A stretch of DNA of 64,000 nt. Source: JANNSO01 sp964485395. GTDB lineage: Bacteria; Spirochaetota; Spirochaetia; Treponematales; UBA12059. The stretch is taken from the NCBI GenBank assembly GCA_964485395.1, contig CAZAJF010000005.1:62001-126000 (forward strand). The letters are read 5' to 3'. Below, in pieces: positions 8,300 through 16,437 of this stretch (its first letter is position 1; each line of letters begins with the position of its first letter). A model generated the notes under the pieces. The model was not told the DNA's origin, made no database searches, and was given only the letters and a program-made list of their open reading frames with translations. Position numbers and translations under genes: made by a program.

Positions 8300-9753
8300 A
8301 TGGACAAACAGGCTACGGCATCTCAGATTACCCGGATTCCAAGGATATCTACCGAAAACTCAATGCGCTCGTCGGCCAAGCGATCCACCCGGTGAACAGG
8401 CAAAAAATGGCTGGATACCTTGCCTACTTCGACACCGAGTGTACCCGTTCAAAAACGCTCATCGACGAGGCAAAGAAAATTATCCCCGGAGGCGTCCAGC
8501 ACAATCTTGCCTTCAACTATCCTTTTCCCATCGCCATGGAGAAAGCCGACGGAGCATTCCTCGAGGACGTCGACGGCAACTCCTACATCGATTTCCTGCA
8601 GGCCGGCGGGCCTACCGTGCTGGGCAGCAACTACGCGCCCGTCCGGGAAAAAATATGCGACATGCTGAGGACCTGCGGGCCCGTAACCGGACTGTTCAGC
8701 GAGTACGAGCTCAAGCTTGCCAAACTCGTGCAGCGCTTCATGCCGTCCATAGAGATGTTCAGGATGCTCGGCTCGGGAACCGAAAGCGTAATGGCCGCGA
8801 TACGCGCAGCCCGTGCCTATACCGGAAAAAGGCGCATCATAAAAGCGGGCGGCGCATATCACGGCTGGTCCGATTCCATGGTGTACGGCTTGCACATTCC
8901 CGGCACGGGACGCCTGGAGGCAAAAGGCATTCCGCGAAGCGCGAGCGCCGCCACGGATGAATTTTTCCCGGACAGCCTTTCTTCGCTGAAGCGAAGACTG
9001 TCCTTGAACCGCCTGCTCGGAGGAACAGCCGCGGTAATCCTCGAACCATTGGGTCCGGAAAGCGGAACGCGTCCCGTTCCCTTCGACTTTGCGGCGAAAG
9101 TACGCGAATTATGCGACGAGTTCGGCGCATTGCTCATATTCGACGAAGTGGTCACCGGCTTCAGGGTAGGCATGGGCGGCGCCCAAGGCTACTTCGGAGT
9201 GGTGCCGGATATAACCGTGTTCGGAAAATGCATAACGGGCGGGTACCCCATGGCCGGCGGCGTCGGCGGGAAGGCCGAGGTCATCCAGCGATTCGCATCG
9301 GGAATCGGAGGCAAGACCGGTGATCGCGCCTATATCGGCGGAACCCTGTCGGCCAATCCTCTCTCGTGCGCGGCCGGCTATCATGCGCTTCTGGAAATGG
9401 AGCGAACCAACGCTCCCGTTATCGCGGGCAAGGCCGGCGACAGACTTTGCCGAGGCCTCAAGTCGATAATCGAGAAGCTCGGGCTTCCTTTCGTCGCGTA
9501 CAACCAAGGTTCCATCGTGCATCTGGAAACTTCCGGCGTAATGCTCCTGGATTTCAAGAATCCCCTCAGGCTCGCGCGGGAGATAAAAGGCCGCAAGCAC
9601 ATGCTCGAGGAGATGGGCGCAGCCTACATGGCCAACGGCCTCGTAACGCTTGCGGGAAGCCGCATGTACACCTCCATGGCCGACACCGATGCAGTGATCG
9701 ACGACGCGCTCGCAAAATTCGAAAGCGTGCTCGCGGAGTGCGAACCGGCATGA
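8296..9753 (+). CDS. Class III aminotransferase, glutamate-1-semialdehyde aminomutase-like
   Basis: A 485-residue PLP enzyme of aminotransferase class III. The cofactor lysine is Lys311 in FGKCITGGYPMAGG, the pyridoxal-N aspartate is Asp283 in IFDEVVTGFR, and GSGTESVMAAIR (159-170) binds the phosphate. The fold most resembles glutamate-1-semialdehyde 2,1-aminomutase, but an N-terminal extension of about 45 residues and the setting between a sugar aldolase and a sugar kinase argue against a role in tetrapyrrole synthesis. It may transfer an amino group to or from an aldehyde or keto sugar, or an aldolase product. The start overlaps the aldolase stop by four bases and its stop overlaps the kinase start. 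Confidence 0.86.
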   Translation: MNGQTGYGISDYPDSKDIYRKLNALVGQAIHPVNRQKMAGYLAYFDTECTRSKTLIDEAKKIIPGGVQHNLAFNYPFPIAMEKADGAFLEDVDGNSYIDFLQAGGPTVLGSNYAPVREKICDMLRTCGPVTGLFSEYELKLAKLVQRFMPSIEMFRMLGSGTESVMAAIRAARAYTGKRRIIKAGGAYHGWSDSMVYGLHIPGTGRLEAKGIPRSASAATDEFFPDSLSSLKRRLSLNRLLGGTAAVILEPLGPESGTRPVPFDFAAKVRELCDEFGALLIFDEVVTGFRVGMGGAQGYFGVVPDITVFGKCITGGYPMAGGVGGKAEVIQRFASGIGGKTGDRAYIGGTLSANPLSCAAGYHALLEMERTNAPVIAGKAGDRLCRGLKSIIEKLGLPFVAYNQGSIVHLETSGVMLLDFKNPLRLAREIKGRKHMLEEMGAAYMANGLVTLAGSRMYTSMADTDAVIDDALAKFESVLAECEPA

Positions 9754-11330
9754 GTTTAGAAAAGATAATACTGGCGCTCGACCTCGGTACCTCCGGCATG
9801 AAAGCGGCGCTCGTTACGGTGGAAGGCCGAATCCTCGCTTGGGAATCGGAACCCGTAGACCTGATACTGGGTCCCGAAGGCTTTGCCGAACAATCGCCCG
9901 AGTCATGGTGGCAGGCATTTCTCAAGGCAGGCAAGCGGCTTATGTCCCGCGAGCTGGTCCCGGTCAGCTCCATCGTCGCGGTATGCTGCTCCACGCAGGG
10001 AGAGGGCACCATCCCGGTAGGCAAGGACGGCGTACCCCTGATGAACTGCATGCTATGGATGGATATGCGCGGAGCGTCCGCCCTGCGCAGGAATTCACAC
10101 GGGCTCTTCCCGATAAATGGGGCGGGTCTCCGGAAAGTGCTGCGCTGGGTGCGGATCACCGGAGGCATGCCGTCGATGACCGGAAAAGATCCATCAGCCC
10201 ATATGCTCTTCATACGGGACGCTTTTCCGGAAATTTACGATAAAACCTATAAATTTCTTAACGTCCTCGATTACCTCAACCTTCGGCTTTCTGGAAAATT
10301 CGCGGCTACGTCGGACTCAATCCTTACATCGTGGGTCACGGACAACAGGAATCCTCTCGGGATCCGCTACCATCCCGCATTGGTACGCGACAGCGGCATC
10401 GACGCGGCCAAACTGCCCGACATCGTTCCGTGCACCACGATACTCGGCCCCATCCTCCCGGAACTCGTCCGGGAACTGGGGCTCTCGCCCGATACCAAAG
10501 TCGTCGCCGGCGCCATCGATACGAGCGCAGCTGCGGTCGGTTCCGGCGCGGTGGAAGACTTCGCCGCCCACTTGTACATCGGAACATCCTCGTGGATCGC
10601 CGCCCATGTCCCGTTCAAGAAAACCGACATCGCCAGCGCCCTCGCCTCAGTTCCCTGCGCCTTGCCAGACCGCTACCTCCTTACTGCGCTTCAGGCGACC
10701 GCCGGCGGAAACCTGACGTACCTGCGCGACAATATCCTGTACCATAAGGACGAGCTTCTGCAGGAATCGGCGGTTCCCGATATCTTCAAGGTGCTCGACC
10801 TTATCGCTTCGCGCGTTCCCGCGGGGTCGAACGGAGTTATTTATACTCCTTGGATATGGGGAGAACGCGCACCCGTCGAGGACCGCCTGCTCCGAGCCGG
10901 GCTTTACAACCTGTCGCTGAGGAATACGCGGGAAGATATCGTCCGCGCGTTTCTCGAAGGCATAGCCTTGAATACCCGCTGGCTCATGGCACCCATCCGG
11001 CGTTTCACAGGTCGGCCTATAGGGCCTGTAAACATCGTCGGCGGCGGCGCCCAGTCCGGCGTCTGGTGCCAGATTTTTTCCGACGCGCTCCGAACCGAGA
11101 TCCGGCAGCTTGCGGATCCGCTCTGCGCAAACGCGCGCGGAGCCGCCTGGATCGCCGCCAAGGCCATCGGGGAGATAGTATTCTCCGATCTGCCGTCCAT
11201 GACGACAGTCAAGAAAACATATTATCCTTCCGCAAAAGATTCCGAAATCTACGATGAAAAATTCGAGGTCTTTACGGAAATCCACCGCAAGATGAAAGGA
11301 ATATATCATCGCCTCAACCGTAATGGATAA
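9750..11330 (+). CDS. FGGY-family carbohydrate kinase
   Basis: A 526-residue sugar kinase of the FGGY (xylulokinase/glycerol kinase) family, with the ATPase fold of hexokinase and actin. Visible motifs are LALDLGTSGMK near the N-terminus (phosphate 1), WMDMRG near residue 105 (substrate side), AGAIDTSAAAVGSGA (about 246-260) and VGGGAQSGVW (about 430) in the adenosine motif. The reading frame is open far upstream, but the ATG at 9750 overlapping the aminotransferase TGA is the only start that gives a normal family N-terminus. As the last gene of a translationally coupled trio it probably phosphorylates the ketose or polyol that the aldolase then cleaves. Confidence 0.88.
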   Translation: MSLEKIILALDLGTSGMKAALVTVEGRILAWESEPVDLILGPEGFAEQSPESWWQAFLKAGKRLMSRELVPVSSIVAVCCSTQGEGTIPVGKDGVPLMNCMLWMDMRGASALRRNSHGLFPINGAGLRKVLRWVRITGGMPSMTGKDPSAHMLFIRDAFPEIYDKTYKFLNVLDYLNLRLSGKFAATSDSILTSWVTDNRNPLGIRYHPALVRDSGIDAAKLPDIVPCTTILGPILPELVRELGLSPDTKVVAGAIDTSAAAVGSGAVEDFAAHLYIGTSSWIAAHVPFKKTDIASALASVPCALPDRYLLTALQATAGGNLTYLRDNILYHKDELLQESAVPDIFKVLDLIASRVPAGSNGVIYTPWIWGERAPVEDRLLRAGLYNLSLRNTREDIVRAFLEGIALNTRWLMAPIRRFTGRPIGPVNIVGGGAQSGVWCQIFSDALRTEIRQLADPLCANARGAAWIAAKAIGEIVFSDLPSMTTVKKTYYPSAKDSEIYDEKFEVFTEIHRKMKGIYHRLNRNG

Positions 11331-11331
11331 C

Positions 11332-11352
11332 ATCCGCTGTCCCGCGGATTTT
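11332..11352 (+). terminator. Possible weak terminator after the kinase gene
   Basis: ATCCGC and GCGGAT pair around a 6-base loop and are followed by TTTT. The stem is only six base pairs and the T-run short, so read-through is likely if it works at all. Confidence 0.35.
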
Positions 11353-11392
11353 CCTTGACAAAAGAAATCAAAAAGCCAAAAGTTGATTCAGC

Positions 11393-12361
11393 ATGAAACG
11401 GATTTTTTCCCTAGCCATTTCGACGCTGTTCCTTCTCCCGGCGGTGTCCTGCGCTTTGTCCGCCAAGGAAACGACCATCCAGCGCACGGTGAACGCATCC
11501 TGGAACCAGGCCGGCACCAGGATTCTGGCGATCGAATCTTCGTACCTCACGCCGGACGTCTCGGAAAAACCTTTTTACGCCACCAAATCGCACGACTGGA
11601 TGTATACGCTGGTCAGCCTCGACGCAAACGGCGAGAACAGGACCGTCCTGGAATCGTGGGCCGATGTTTATTCCACAGGGACGATCCAGTACAGCCCCAT
11701 ATATTACGTAGAAAGCAAAAACCTCCTGGTATACAAGGAGGCTGACAAAAATTATTTGCTTGATCTAGGAACGAAAGCAAGAACGACTTTGATTCCCGAT
11801 TCAGATATGGTCCTGGTAGAATTCCTCCCCCTCAAACTCTCAAGGGACGACATCGCTTTCAATGAAGCGGTTCCTTCTCCGGATGAAAACTATCTGGCTC
11901 TCTGGATTTTCGTCGGCTATGACGCTTCCGGCGGTTTATTCATACCGGACATCCGTACAAAAAACGCCGTAGCTTTCTATAATCTGAATACGGCTGCTTT
12001 CGAAAGCATCGTAGCGGTTCCATGGATCGACGACAGCCCGGTCAGGTATATAAACCCGTTGGATGCCGGTTCGCCGAACGCCAATCATTTTTTATGGAGC
12101 AAGGACTCCAAAGCCGTCTACGCGATGGGTTGGGGAGAATCCTACGCGGTATATATGGACAAAACCGTTACCGCACAGGAATCGGTTCCCGAAATTCCCA
12201 ATCCCACGAAGGGCGGTGTCATTTCCGACTCGGGCATGCTCCTCAAGATAATCGACGCGGATACGACGACCACCCGCCTGGTCCTCGAACAGCAGACGGA
12301 TTTTACGCCCTTCGATTCGATTCCGCTCGTGCCTTTCGCCTCGATACGCTACGCGAACTGA
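11393..12361 (+). CDS. Putative lipoprotein with beta-propeller-like WD40/TolB character
   Basis: A 322-residue exported protein. The N-terminus has KR, a hydrophobic stretch and a relaxed lipobox (PAVSC, Cys20), typical of spirochaete lipoproteins. The remainder has recurring blade-like stretches such as NASWNQAGTRILAI, PSPDENYLALWIF and FLWSKDSKAVYAM, which recall TolB or WD40 propellers that report values from text-like records. I do not recognise a specific family. No strong ribosome binding site precedes the ATG. It lies 62 bases after the kinase gene in the same direction but separated by a weak hairpin, so its link to that operon is uncertain. Confidence 0.65.
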   Translation: MKRIFSLAISTLFLLPAVSCALSAKETTIQRTVNASWNQAGTRILAIESSYLTPDVSEKPFYATKSHDWMYTLVSLDANGENRTVLESWADVYSTGTIQYSPIYYVESKNLLVYKEADKNYLLDLGTKARTTLIPDSDMVLVEFLPLKLSRDDIAFNEAVPSPDENYLALWIFVGYDASGGLFIPDIRTKNAVAFYNLNTAAFESIVAVPWIDDSPVRYINPLDAGSPNANHFLWSKDSKAVYAMGWGESYAVYMDKTVTAQESVPEIPNPTKGGVISDSGMLLKIIDADTTTTRLVLEQQTDFTPFDSIPLVPFASIRYAN

Positions 12362-12561
12362 AACTGCCTGTCGTACAAAACCTTATGCAGTCCGCCTTTA
12401 TCCAGGAACAGGATCGGCGCGTTTTTTAGCAAGGCGGTCGCTCTGGCGATCCTTTGCCTCTGGCCTCCCGCGAGTTTCGCCCCGCGCTTCCGCATGGTAC
12501 AGCTTGGCGACGGCCAGGCTTTCGATCGGATCAGTCTGCAATTCAGGAAAGCGAAACTCAA
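12349..12561 (-). pseudogene. Internally deleted relic of an ABC exporter ATPase
   Basis: A 70-codon minus-strand frame carries the ABC signature and Walker B of a multidrug exporter: RGAKLAGGQRQRIAR followed by LLKNAPILFLD. Directly after the Walker B aspartate it jumps to KGGLHKVLYDRQF, which looks like the extreme C-terminus of such exporters (GGLYxxLYxxQF). The D-loop, H-loop and everything between (about 60-70 residues) are missing without a frame change, and the transmembrane half is gone. It cannot be functional. Its end overlaps the 3' end of the lipoprotein gene on the other strand. Confidence 0.75.
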
Positions 12562-12577
12562 AATTTGATTATTATTC

Positions 12578-12622
12578 TTGACAATATTTCAAAATTAACT
12601 TTATATTGATATATATGTCAAT
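12578..12622 (+). promoter_or_regulatory. Promoter and candidate operator of the third TetR gene
   Basis: TTGACA (12578-12583) is followed after 17-18 bases by TTATAT/TATATT (12601-12607). Overlapping the -10 and start region, 12605-12622 reads ATTGATATATATGTCAAT, an 18-base palindrome with one mismatched pair in the arms. It is a natural autorepression site for the TetR protein whose gene begins at 12637. Confidence 0.55.
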
Positions 12623-12636
12623 CAAAGAAGGAATCT

Positions 12637-13212
12637 ATGTCACCACGAACAGATGAAGCGAACGAACTGATACATGCAAATCGCCGAAGGAAAATACTCG
12701 AAACGGCTCTTGGAATATTCGCCGACAGAGGTTACGAAGGAACCCGCATTCAGGCGATCGCCGAATTATCCGGTTTCAGCTACGGTCTCGTCTATCATTA
12801 CTTTCCCTCCAAGGACGCAGTCTTCACCGCTTTGGTTGGTATTGCGCTGGAAGCCGCACAATCGCTTATCTCGTTACTATCCTCTCCTTCGCGGGAAAAT
12901 CTAGCCACGTTCGCTCGCTACGCTACCGCAGATCCATCGCCTTTATATTTTGCCGTCATCACCGAGGCGCTCACCAAGAAAAACGTCCCGGCTGAACTTT
13001 CGGAACAAGCCCGAATTTTTATCGTCCACCTGAAAACTACCCTTACTGATACTTTTAGCAAGGCGTTTCCGAATTCCGCCAACGAATGGAAGGCGGAAGG
13101 ACTCATCGCGCTTCTGTTGGGCACCTCGATAATGCGCGTCTGCGGAATATCGGACGGCGTGTTTATCGGCACGGCGGCGGCTCTGTTCGCTCAAGATACA
13201 AGGAGTTCGTAA
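12637..13212 (+). CDS. TetR-family regulator
   Basis: A 191-residue TetR protein with a clear N-terminal helix-turn-helix (about 15-60, recognition segment SGFSYGLVYHYFPSKDAVF) and a C-terminal domain of TetR_C type. The ATG follows AAGAAGG. The stop codon overlaps the ATG of the FAD oxidoreductase by one base, so the regulator is translated together with it. An AT-rich palindrome over its own promoter suggests autorepression. The inducer may be a substrate of the downstream oxidoreductase or transporter. Confidence 0.86.
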   Translation: MSPRTDEANELIHANRRRKILETALGIFADRGYEGTRIQAIAELSGFSYGLVYHYFPSKDAVFTALVGIALEAAQSLISLLSSPSRENLATFARYATADPSPLYFAVITEALTKKNVPAELSEQARIFIVHLKTTLTDTFSKAFPNSANEWKAEGLIALLLGTSIMRVCGISDGVFIGTAAALFAQDTRSS

Positions 13213-14795
13213 TGGAACGTTTTGATACCATCGTCATCGGCGGGGGAATGGCGGGGCTCTCGACAGCGGCCTTTCTCGGCCTTACCGGGCAAACAACCAT
13301 AGTCCTCGAGAAACACGATAAAGTCGGGGGGCTTGCATCATCGTTTACTCGGGGCGCAGCTTCCTTCGATCTCGGCATAGAAGGAATACGCGAATTGGCG
13401 CCAGACTCTTTTCTCGTTCCGTTCCTGAGATGGTGGGACGTCGATCTTCCCATGGACGCGCGCCCGGAGAGTTTGGCGATATTCACGGGGCAGGGATGCT
13501 ACCTGATCCGCGGAGAATCCGCACGAGATGATCTTCGCGCCGCCTTTCCCGGGCAACTGCGCAGGATCGACAGATTTATGGAATTGAATTCCCGCATCGT
13601 GCAGGAAATGACCGGGAGCGGAAAACCAAAAGCGCCTTACGAGATGAGCACGCTCGAGAAATTGGCTTTCGGAATTTCTTCCTTGAGCAGACGCCCAAAC
13701 CTTTTACGCTACGGACTCAGGAATTCTTCCAAGGTACTTGCTTCCCTGTTCGGCGAGTCGGATCTCGTACGCGTGGCCGCATCAAAAACACTGGAAGACA
13801 TGGTATACCTCGGGGTAGCCCATCGATGGGAAGGCATCCAAAGCGGCAAAATAATGTACCCCCGAGGCGGTATCGGAGCCTTGCCCGAAGCTGTCGCCGC
13901 ATCGATTGAACGGCGCGGCGGAACAGTGCGCGTATCAGCGGAACTAATATCCATTCGGCAGACCCCTAATGGCTACCATGCGGTAGATTCAAAGGGAAGG
14001 GAATACGAGAGCCGCTCAGCGGTCGTGGCGGCACCGATGCCCTGGGCCGTATTTTCGCTTTTTAAAGACGATCCTCGATTCGATGCCATCCGCGCAGGCA
14101 TACAAAAGCGCCGCGCCTTTCCAGGCTGTTTCATGGCGTTCGCGACGCTCGATCCCTCATTCAAGCTCGGTGGAGCCAATACTATCGTAGACTGGGGCGA
14201 TGAGCAGGGTATTCCGGCGCTCTGGCAAACACGGGCGTCAGGACGCGACATGAATCCCGAAACCGTACCCATCGCCATTGTGGCAGGAGGACCTCCGACT
14301 CGGGGATGCGACCCCGTTCCCATAACCGTCACGGCCATGCTCGGCTGGAATTTCGAATCGAGATGGGGAACGAAGCGCGGTATGGACTTGGCTTCCGATG
14401 TACCATGGAATGAGAGTTTCGACGATTATCGAACGGCGGAGAAGTATGCAGAAATCAAGCGTAACGTTACGGAAATTTTATTAACACGGCTGGAGCGAAG
14501 GCTCGGTCCCGGCTTCAAGACGGCCCTGCGTTCTTGCGTACCCGCGACACCGCTGACCTTTGCCCGATATACGAACAACACGGGGGGCTCGTACTTGGGA
14601 TTTTCCATCAAGGCGGGCGAGTATGGAAAGTTCTTTCCACAGAAAAGCCCTCTGCCCGGTCTCTTTTTCGCCGGTCAATGGGTATTCCCCGGTTTTGGCG
14701 TAGCTGGAGTTTCAGCCAGCGGATATTTCGCCGCCAAAGCCTTGCTCGCCGAGCGGGGAATCGATCTTGATTCACGTCTCGCCGCATTAGGCTAG
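13212..14795 (+). CDS. FAD-dependent oxidoreductase, phytoene desaturase/carotenoid isomerase-like
   Basis: A 527-residue flavoprotein of the NAD(P)/FAD-dependent amine oxidase and phytoene desaturase superfamily. The FAD dinucleotide-binding motif is VIGGGMAGLS at the N-terminus with EKHDKVGGLASSF after the second strand, and the C-terminal FAD motif is LFFAGQWVFPGFGVAGVSASG (split by the strand). The frame is open further 5', but the ATG at 13212, next to AAGGAG and the TetR stop, gives the normal family start. Family members act on carotenoids, other polyenes or retinoids. No carotenoid gene is seen nearby, so the substrate is unknown. The next gene starts five bases later. Confidence 0.8.
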   Translation: MERFDTIVIGGGMAGLSTAAFLGLTGQTTIVLEKHDKVGGLASSFTRGAASFDLGIEGIRELAPDSFLVPFLRWWDVDLPMDARPESLAIFTGQGCYLIRGESARDDLRAAFPGQLRRIDRFMELNSRIVQEMTGSGKPKAPYEMSTLEKLAFGISSLSRRPNLLRYGLRNSSKVLASLFGESDLVRVAASKTLEDMVYLGVAHRWEGIQSGKIMYPRGGIGALPEAVAASIERRGGTVRVSAELISIRQTPNGYHAVDSKGREYESRSAVVAAPMPWAVFSLFKDDPRFDAIRAGIQKRRAFPGCFMAFATLDPSFKLGGANTIVDWGDEQGIPALWQTRASGRDMNPETVPIAIVAGGPPTRGCDPVPITVTAMLGWNFESRWGTKRGMDLASDVPWNESFDDYRTAEKYAEIKRNVTEILLTRLERRLGPGFKTALRSCVPATPLTFARYTNNTGGSYLGFSIKAGEYGKFFPQKSPLPGLFFAGQWVFPGFGVAGVSASGYFAAKALLAERGIDLDSRLAALG

Positions 14796-14799
14796 CTGC

Positions 14800-15699
14800 A
14801 TGAGATATTTTCTGGGCGTCTTGGCCGGCATCGTATCGGGGCTTGTCTTTGCCGCTTCGTCCATCGCGCAGAAAAAAGCCATGAACGCGATCGGGCAAGA
14901 TATGCCCGTCGTCAAGAGTCTGTTCAGATCCCCGCTCTGGCTGGCCGGATTCTCAGCCTCTTTCCTTATTGGCGCTCCGCTCAACATGGCCGCCTTCGTG
15001 GCGCTCGGCCCCACGCTGCCGCCAGCGCTCGGCTCCATCGGGGTAGCCGCAATCCCGATAATGGCACGCCTATTCCTCGGCGAACGCATCGTGCGGCGAT
15101 CTTATTTGGGCACGTCACTGATAGCCGGAGGAATTATTCTCATGGCCTTGAGCGGCATTTCGCTGACAGCCGAAAGCATCGACTGGCTGGATCGTGATTT
15201 TCTTTTTCGCGCCTTCTTATCGATCGGGCTCGTTGCCCTTGCCGCCGCCGCGTTCTGGCTTGCCGGATTCAAATCGATTAGAATGCCGCATTTTCTCGCG
15301 ATTTCCGCCGGCTTGGCCCTAGCCATCGCGAACGCGTTCATGGGACCGATCTCAGGCCAAATCGGCCGCTTCCTATCCAAGAAACTCGACCTGACGGGAC
15401 TCGCGATAGTTGCGAGTGCCAGCCTCATCCTGATTGCCGTCAATGCGGTGGCGATCGTGCTCGCCCAGATCGCCTTAAAAAGAGGCACGGCTGCGTTGGT
15501 AGTTCCCCTCCAGCAGATACCCATACAGATCACGCCTCTTTTTTTTCATGTTGTTTTGTATCGCGAAGCGTTGGAATCGCCTTCGGCTGTTCTGCTTGTC
15601 TCATTGGGCGCCTCGTTTCTTGTTTTTGGAGCCTTTGTTTTTGCATCGATACGGGATGACCCGCTACCCTTGGCTAATAATTTTTCACAAGAATCCTGA
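14800..15699 (+). CDS. DMT-superfamily (EamA/NIPA-like) membrane transporter
   Basis: A 299-residue protein of about nine to ten transmembrane helices. Two repeat halves are seen, each ending in a LGER/LYRE-type motif (ARLFLGERI near 95, FHVVLYREALESPSA near 258), which is the pattern of the drug/metabolite transporter superfamily. It starts four bases after the FAD oxidoreductase stop and is surely co-transcribed with it. Substrate unknown; export of a product or toxic substrate of the oxidoreductase fits the TetR context. Confidence 0.75.
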   Translation: MRYFLGVLAGIVSGLVFAASSIAQKKAMNAIGQDMPVVKSLFRSPLWLAGFSASFLIGAPLNMAAFVALGPTLPPALGSIGVAAIPIMARLFLGERIVRRSYLGTSLIAGGIILMALSGISLTAESIDWLDRDFLFRAFLSIGLVALAAAAFWLAGFKSIRMPHFLAISAGLALAIANAFMGPISGQIGRFLSKKLDLTGLAIVASASLILIAVNAVAIVLAQIALKRGTAALVVPLQQIPIQITPLFFHVVLYREALESPSAVLLVSLGASFLVFGAFVFASIRDDPLPLANNFSQES

Positions 15700-15718
15700 A
15701 AAAGTGCTATACTGATTC

Positions 15719-16264
15719 ATGCGCCTTTTTTTCGCTATACAGCTACCCGAATTACTGAAAACAAAACTCCGCTTGCTGCAGGAACGGCTTAAAACACGCG
15801 GAGTAAAGGGAAGCTGGACCCGTCCGGAACTGATGCACCTGACCCTCGCTTTTCTCGGCGAACAAGATGCAGCTGCCGTATCAATGCTGCTTGAAACCGC
15901 CCGTGGAGCAATTCGCGGAATCAGGCCCTTTACGCTCACAACATCCAGCATTGGAGGATTCCCTTCAATAAATAGGGCAAGCGTGCTCTGGATTGGCCTC
16001 GAGGAATCGCCTGAGCTTGTGCTTCTCTCCCGACGCCTCGCCGATTCGCTTATTGCCGCCGGAATTTCCTTCGACCAAAAGCCGTTCACCGCCCATATAA
16101 CTCTATGCCGTTTCCGCCTACCGCCCATTGCCACTTTTTTTGAGTTGGATATACCGCCGGAATCATTCGAGGTTCAGGAAATAATTCTGTTGAAGAGTGC
16201 GCTTTCCAACAAAGGTGTCTCGTATCTTCCAAAAGGATCGTGTCCTTTATATAACTTAAATTAA
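15719..16264 (+). CDS. thpR: RNA 2',3'-cyclic phosphodiesterase (LigT/ThpR family)
   Basis: A 181-residue protein of the 2H phosphoesterase superfamily. Both catalytic motifs are present with correct spacing: HLT at His40-Thr42 and HIT at His126-Thr128. Length and the start MRLFFAIQLP match the bacterial enzyme that opens 2',3'-cyclic phosphates on RNA ends to 2'-phosphates. It lies 19 bases after the DMT transporter gene and could be read from the same transcript, but there is no functional link that I can see. Confidence 0.9.
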   Translation: MRLFFAIQLPELLKTKLRLLQERLKTRGVKGSWTRPELMHLTLAFLGEQDAAAVSMLLETARGAIRGIRPFTLTTSSIGGFPSINRASVLWIGLEESPELVLLSRRLADSLIAAGISFDQKPFTAHITLCRFRLPPIATFFELDIPPESFEVQEIILLKSALSNKGVSYLPKGSCPLYNLN

Positions 16265-16307
16265 TCTTAAATCACGATAGGGATATTTCGATTGATGTGA
16301 ATATTAA

Positions 16308-16336
16308 TTGACAAATGATCCCACGCGGGCTAAATT
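16308..16336 (+). promoter_or_regulatory. Promoter of the giant activase gene
   Basis: TTGACA (16308-16313) and TAAATT (16331-16336) are spaced by exactly 17 bases. Transcription would start near 16343, leaving a leader of about 95 bases before the ATG at 16438. This rules against the longer reading of the activase that begins at 16315. Confidence 0.65.
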
Positions 16337-16437
16337 TACCGTCTACGGCCTGCCTTGGTAAAAGCGTGGATGGTGAATCGTACACATCGCTATACAGTCT
16401 CGATGAGCGCGGATTGGTTCAAGGAAAAGGAACTGCC

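Noticed and set aside
9366..9749. N-terminal extension of the FGGY kinase frame by 128 codons
   Set aside because: The extension is Arg/His-rich shadow of the aminotransferase gene; the kinase family N-terminus begins at the overlapping ATG at 9750.
8296..9753. HemL, glutamate-1-semialdehyde aminomutase of tetrapyrrole synthesis
   Set aside because: The fold fits, but the N-terminal extension and the sugar-catabolic, TetR-controlled context argue against that role, so no gene symbol is given.
13086..13211. N-terminal extension of the FAD oxidoreductase
   Set aside because: It overlaps the TetR gene; the dinucleotide-binding motif must be near the N-terminus, as given by the ATG at 13212.
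16315..16437. 41-codon N-terminal extension of the giant activase
   Set aside because: It overlaps the TTGACA/TAAATT promoter and adds no family sequence; the ATG at 16438 has a ribosome site.
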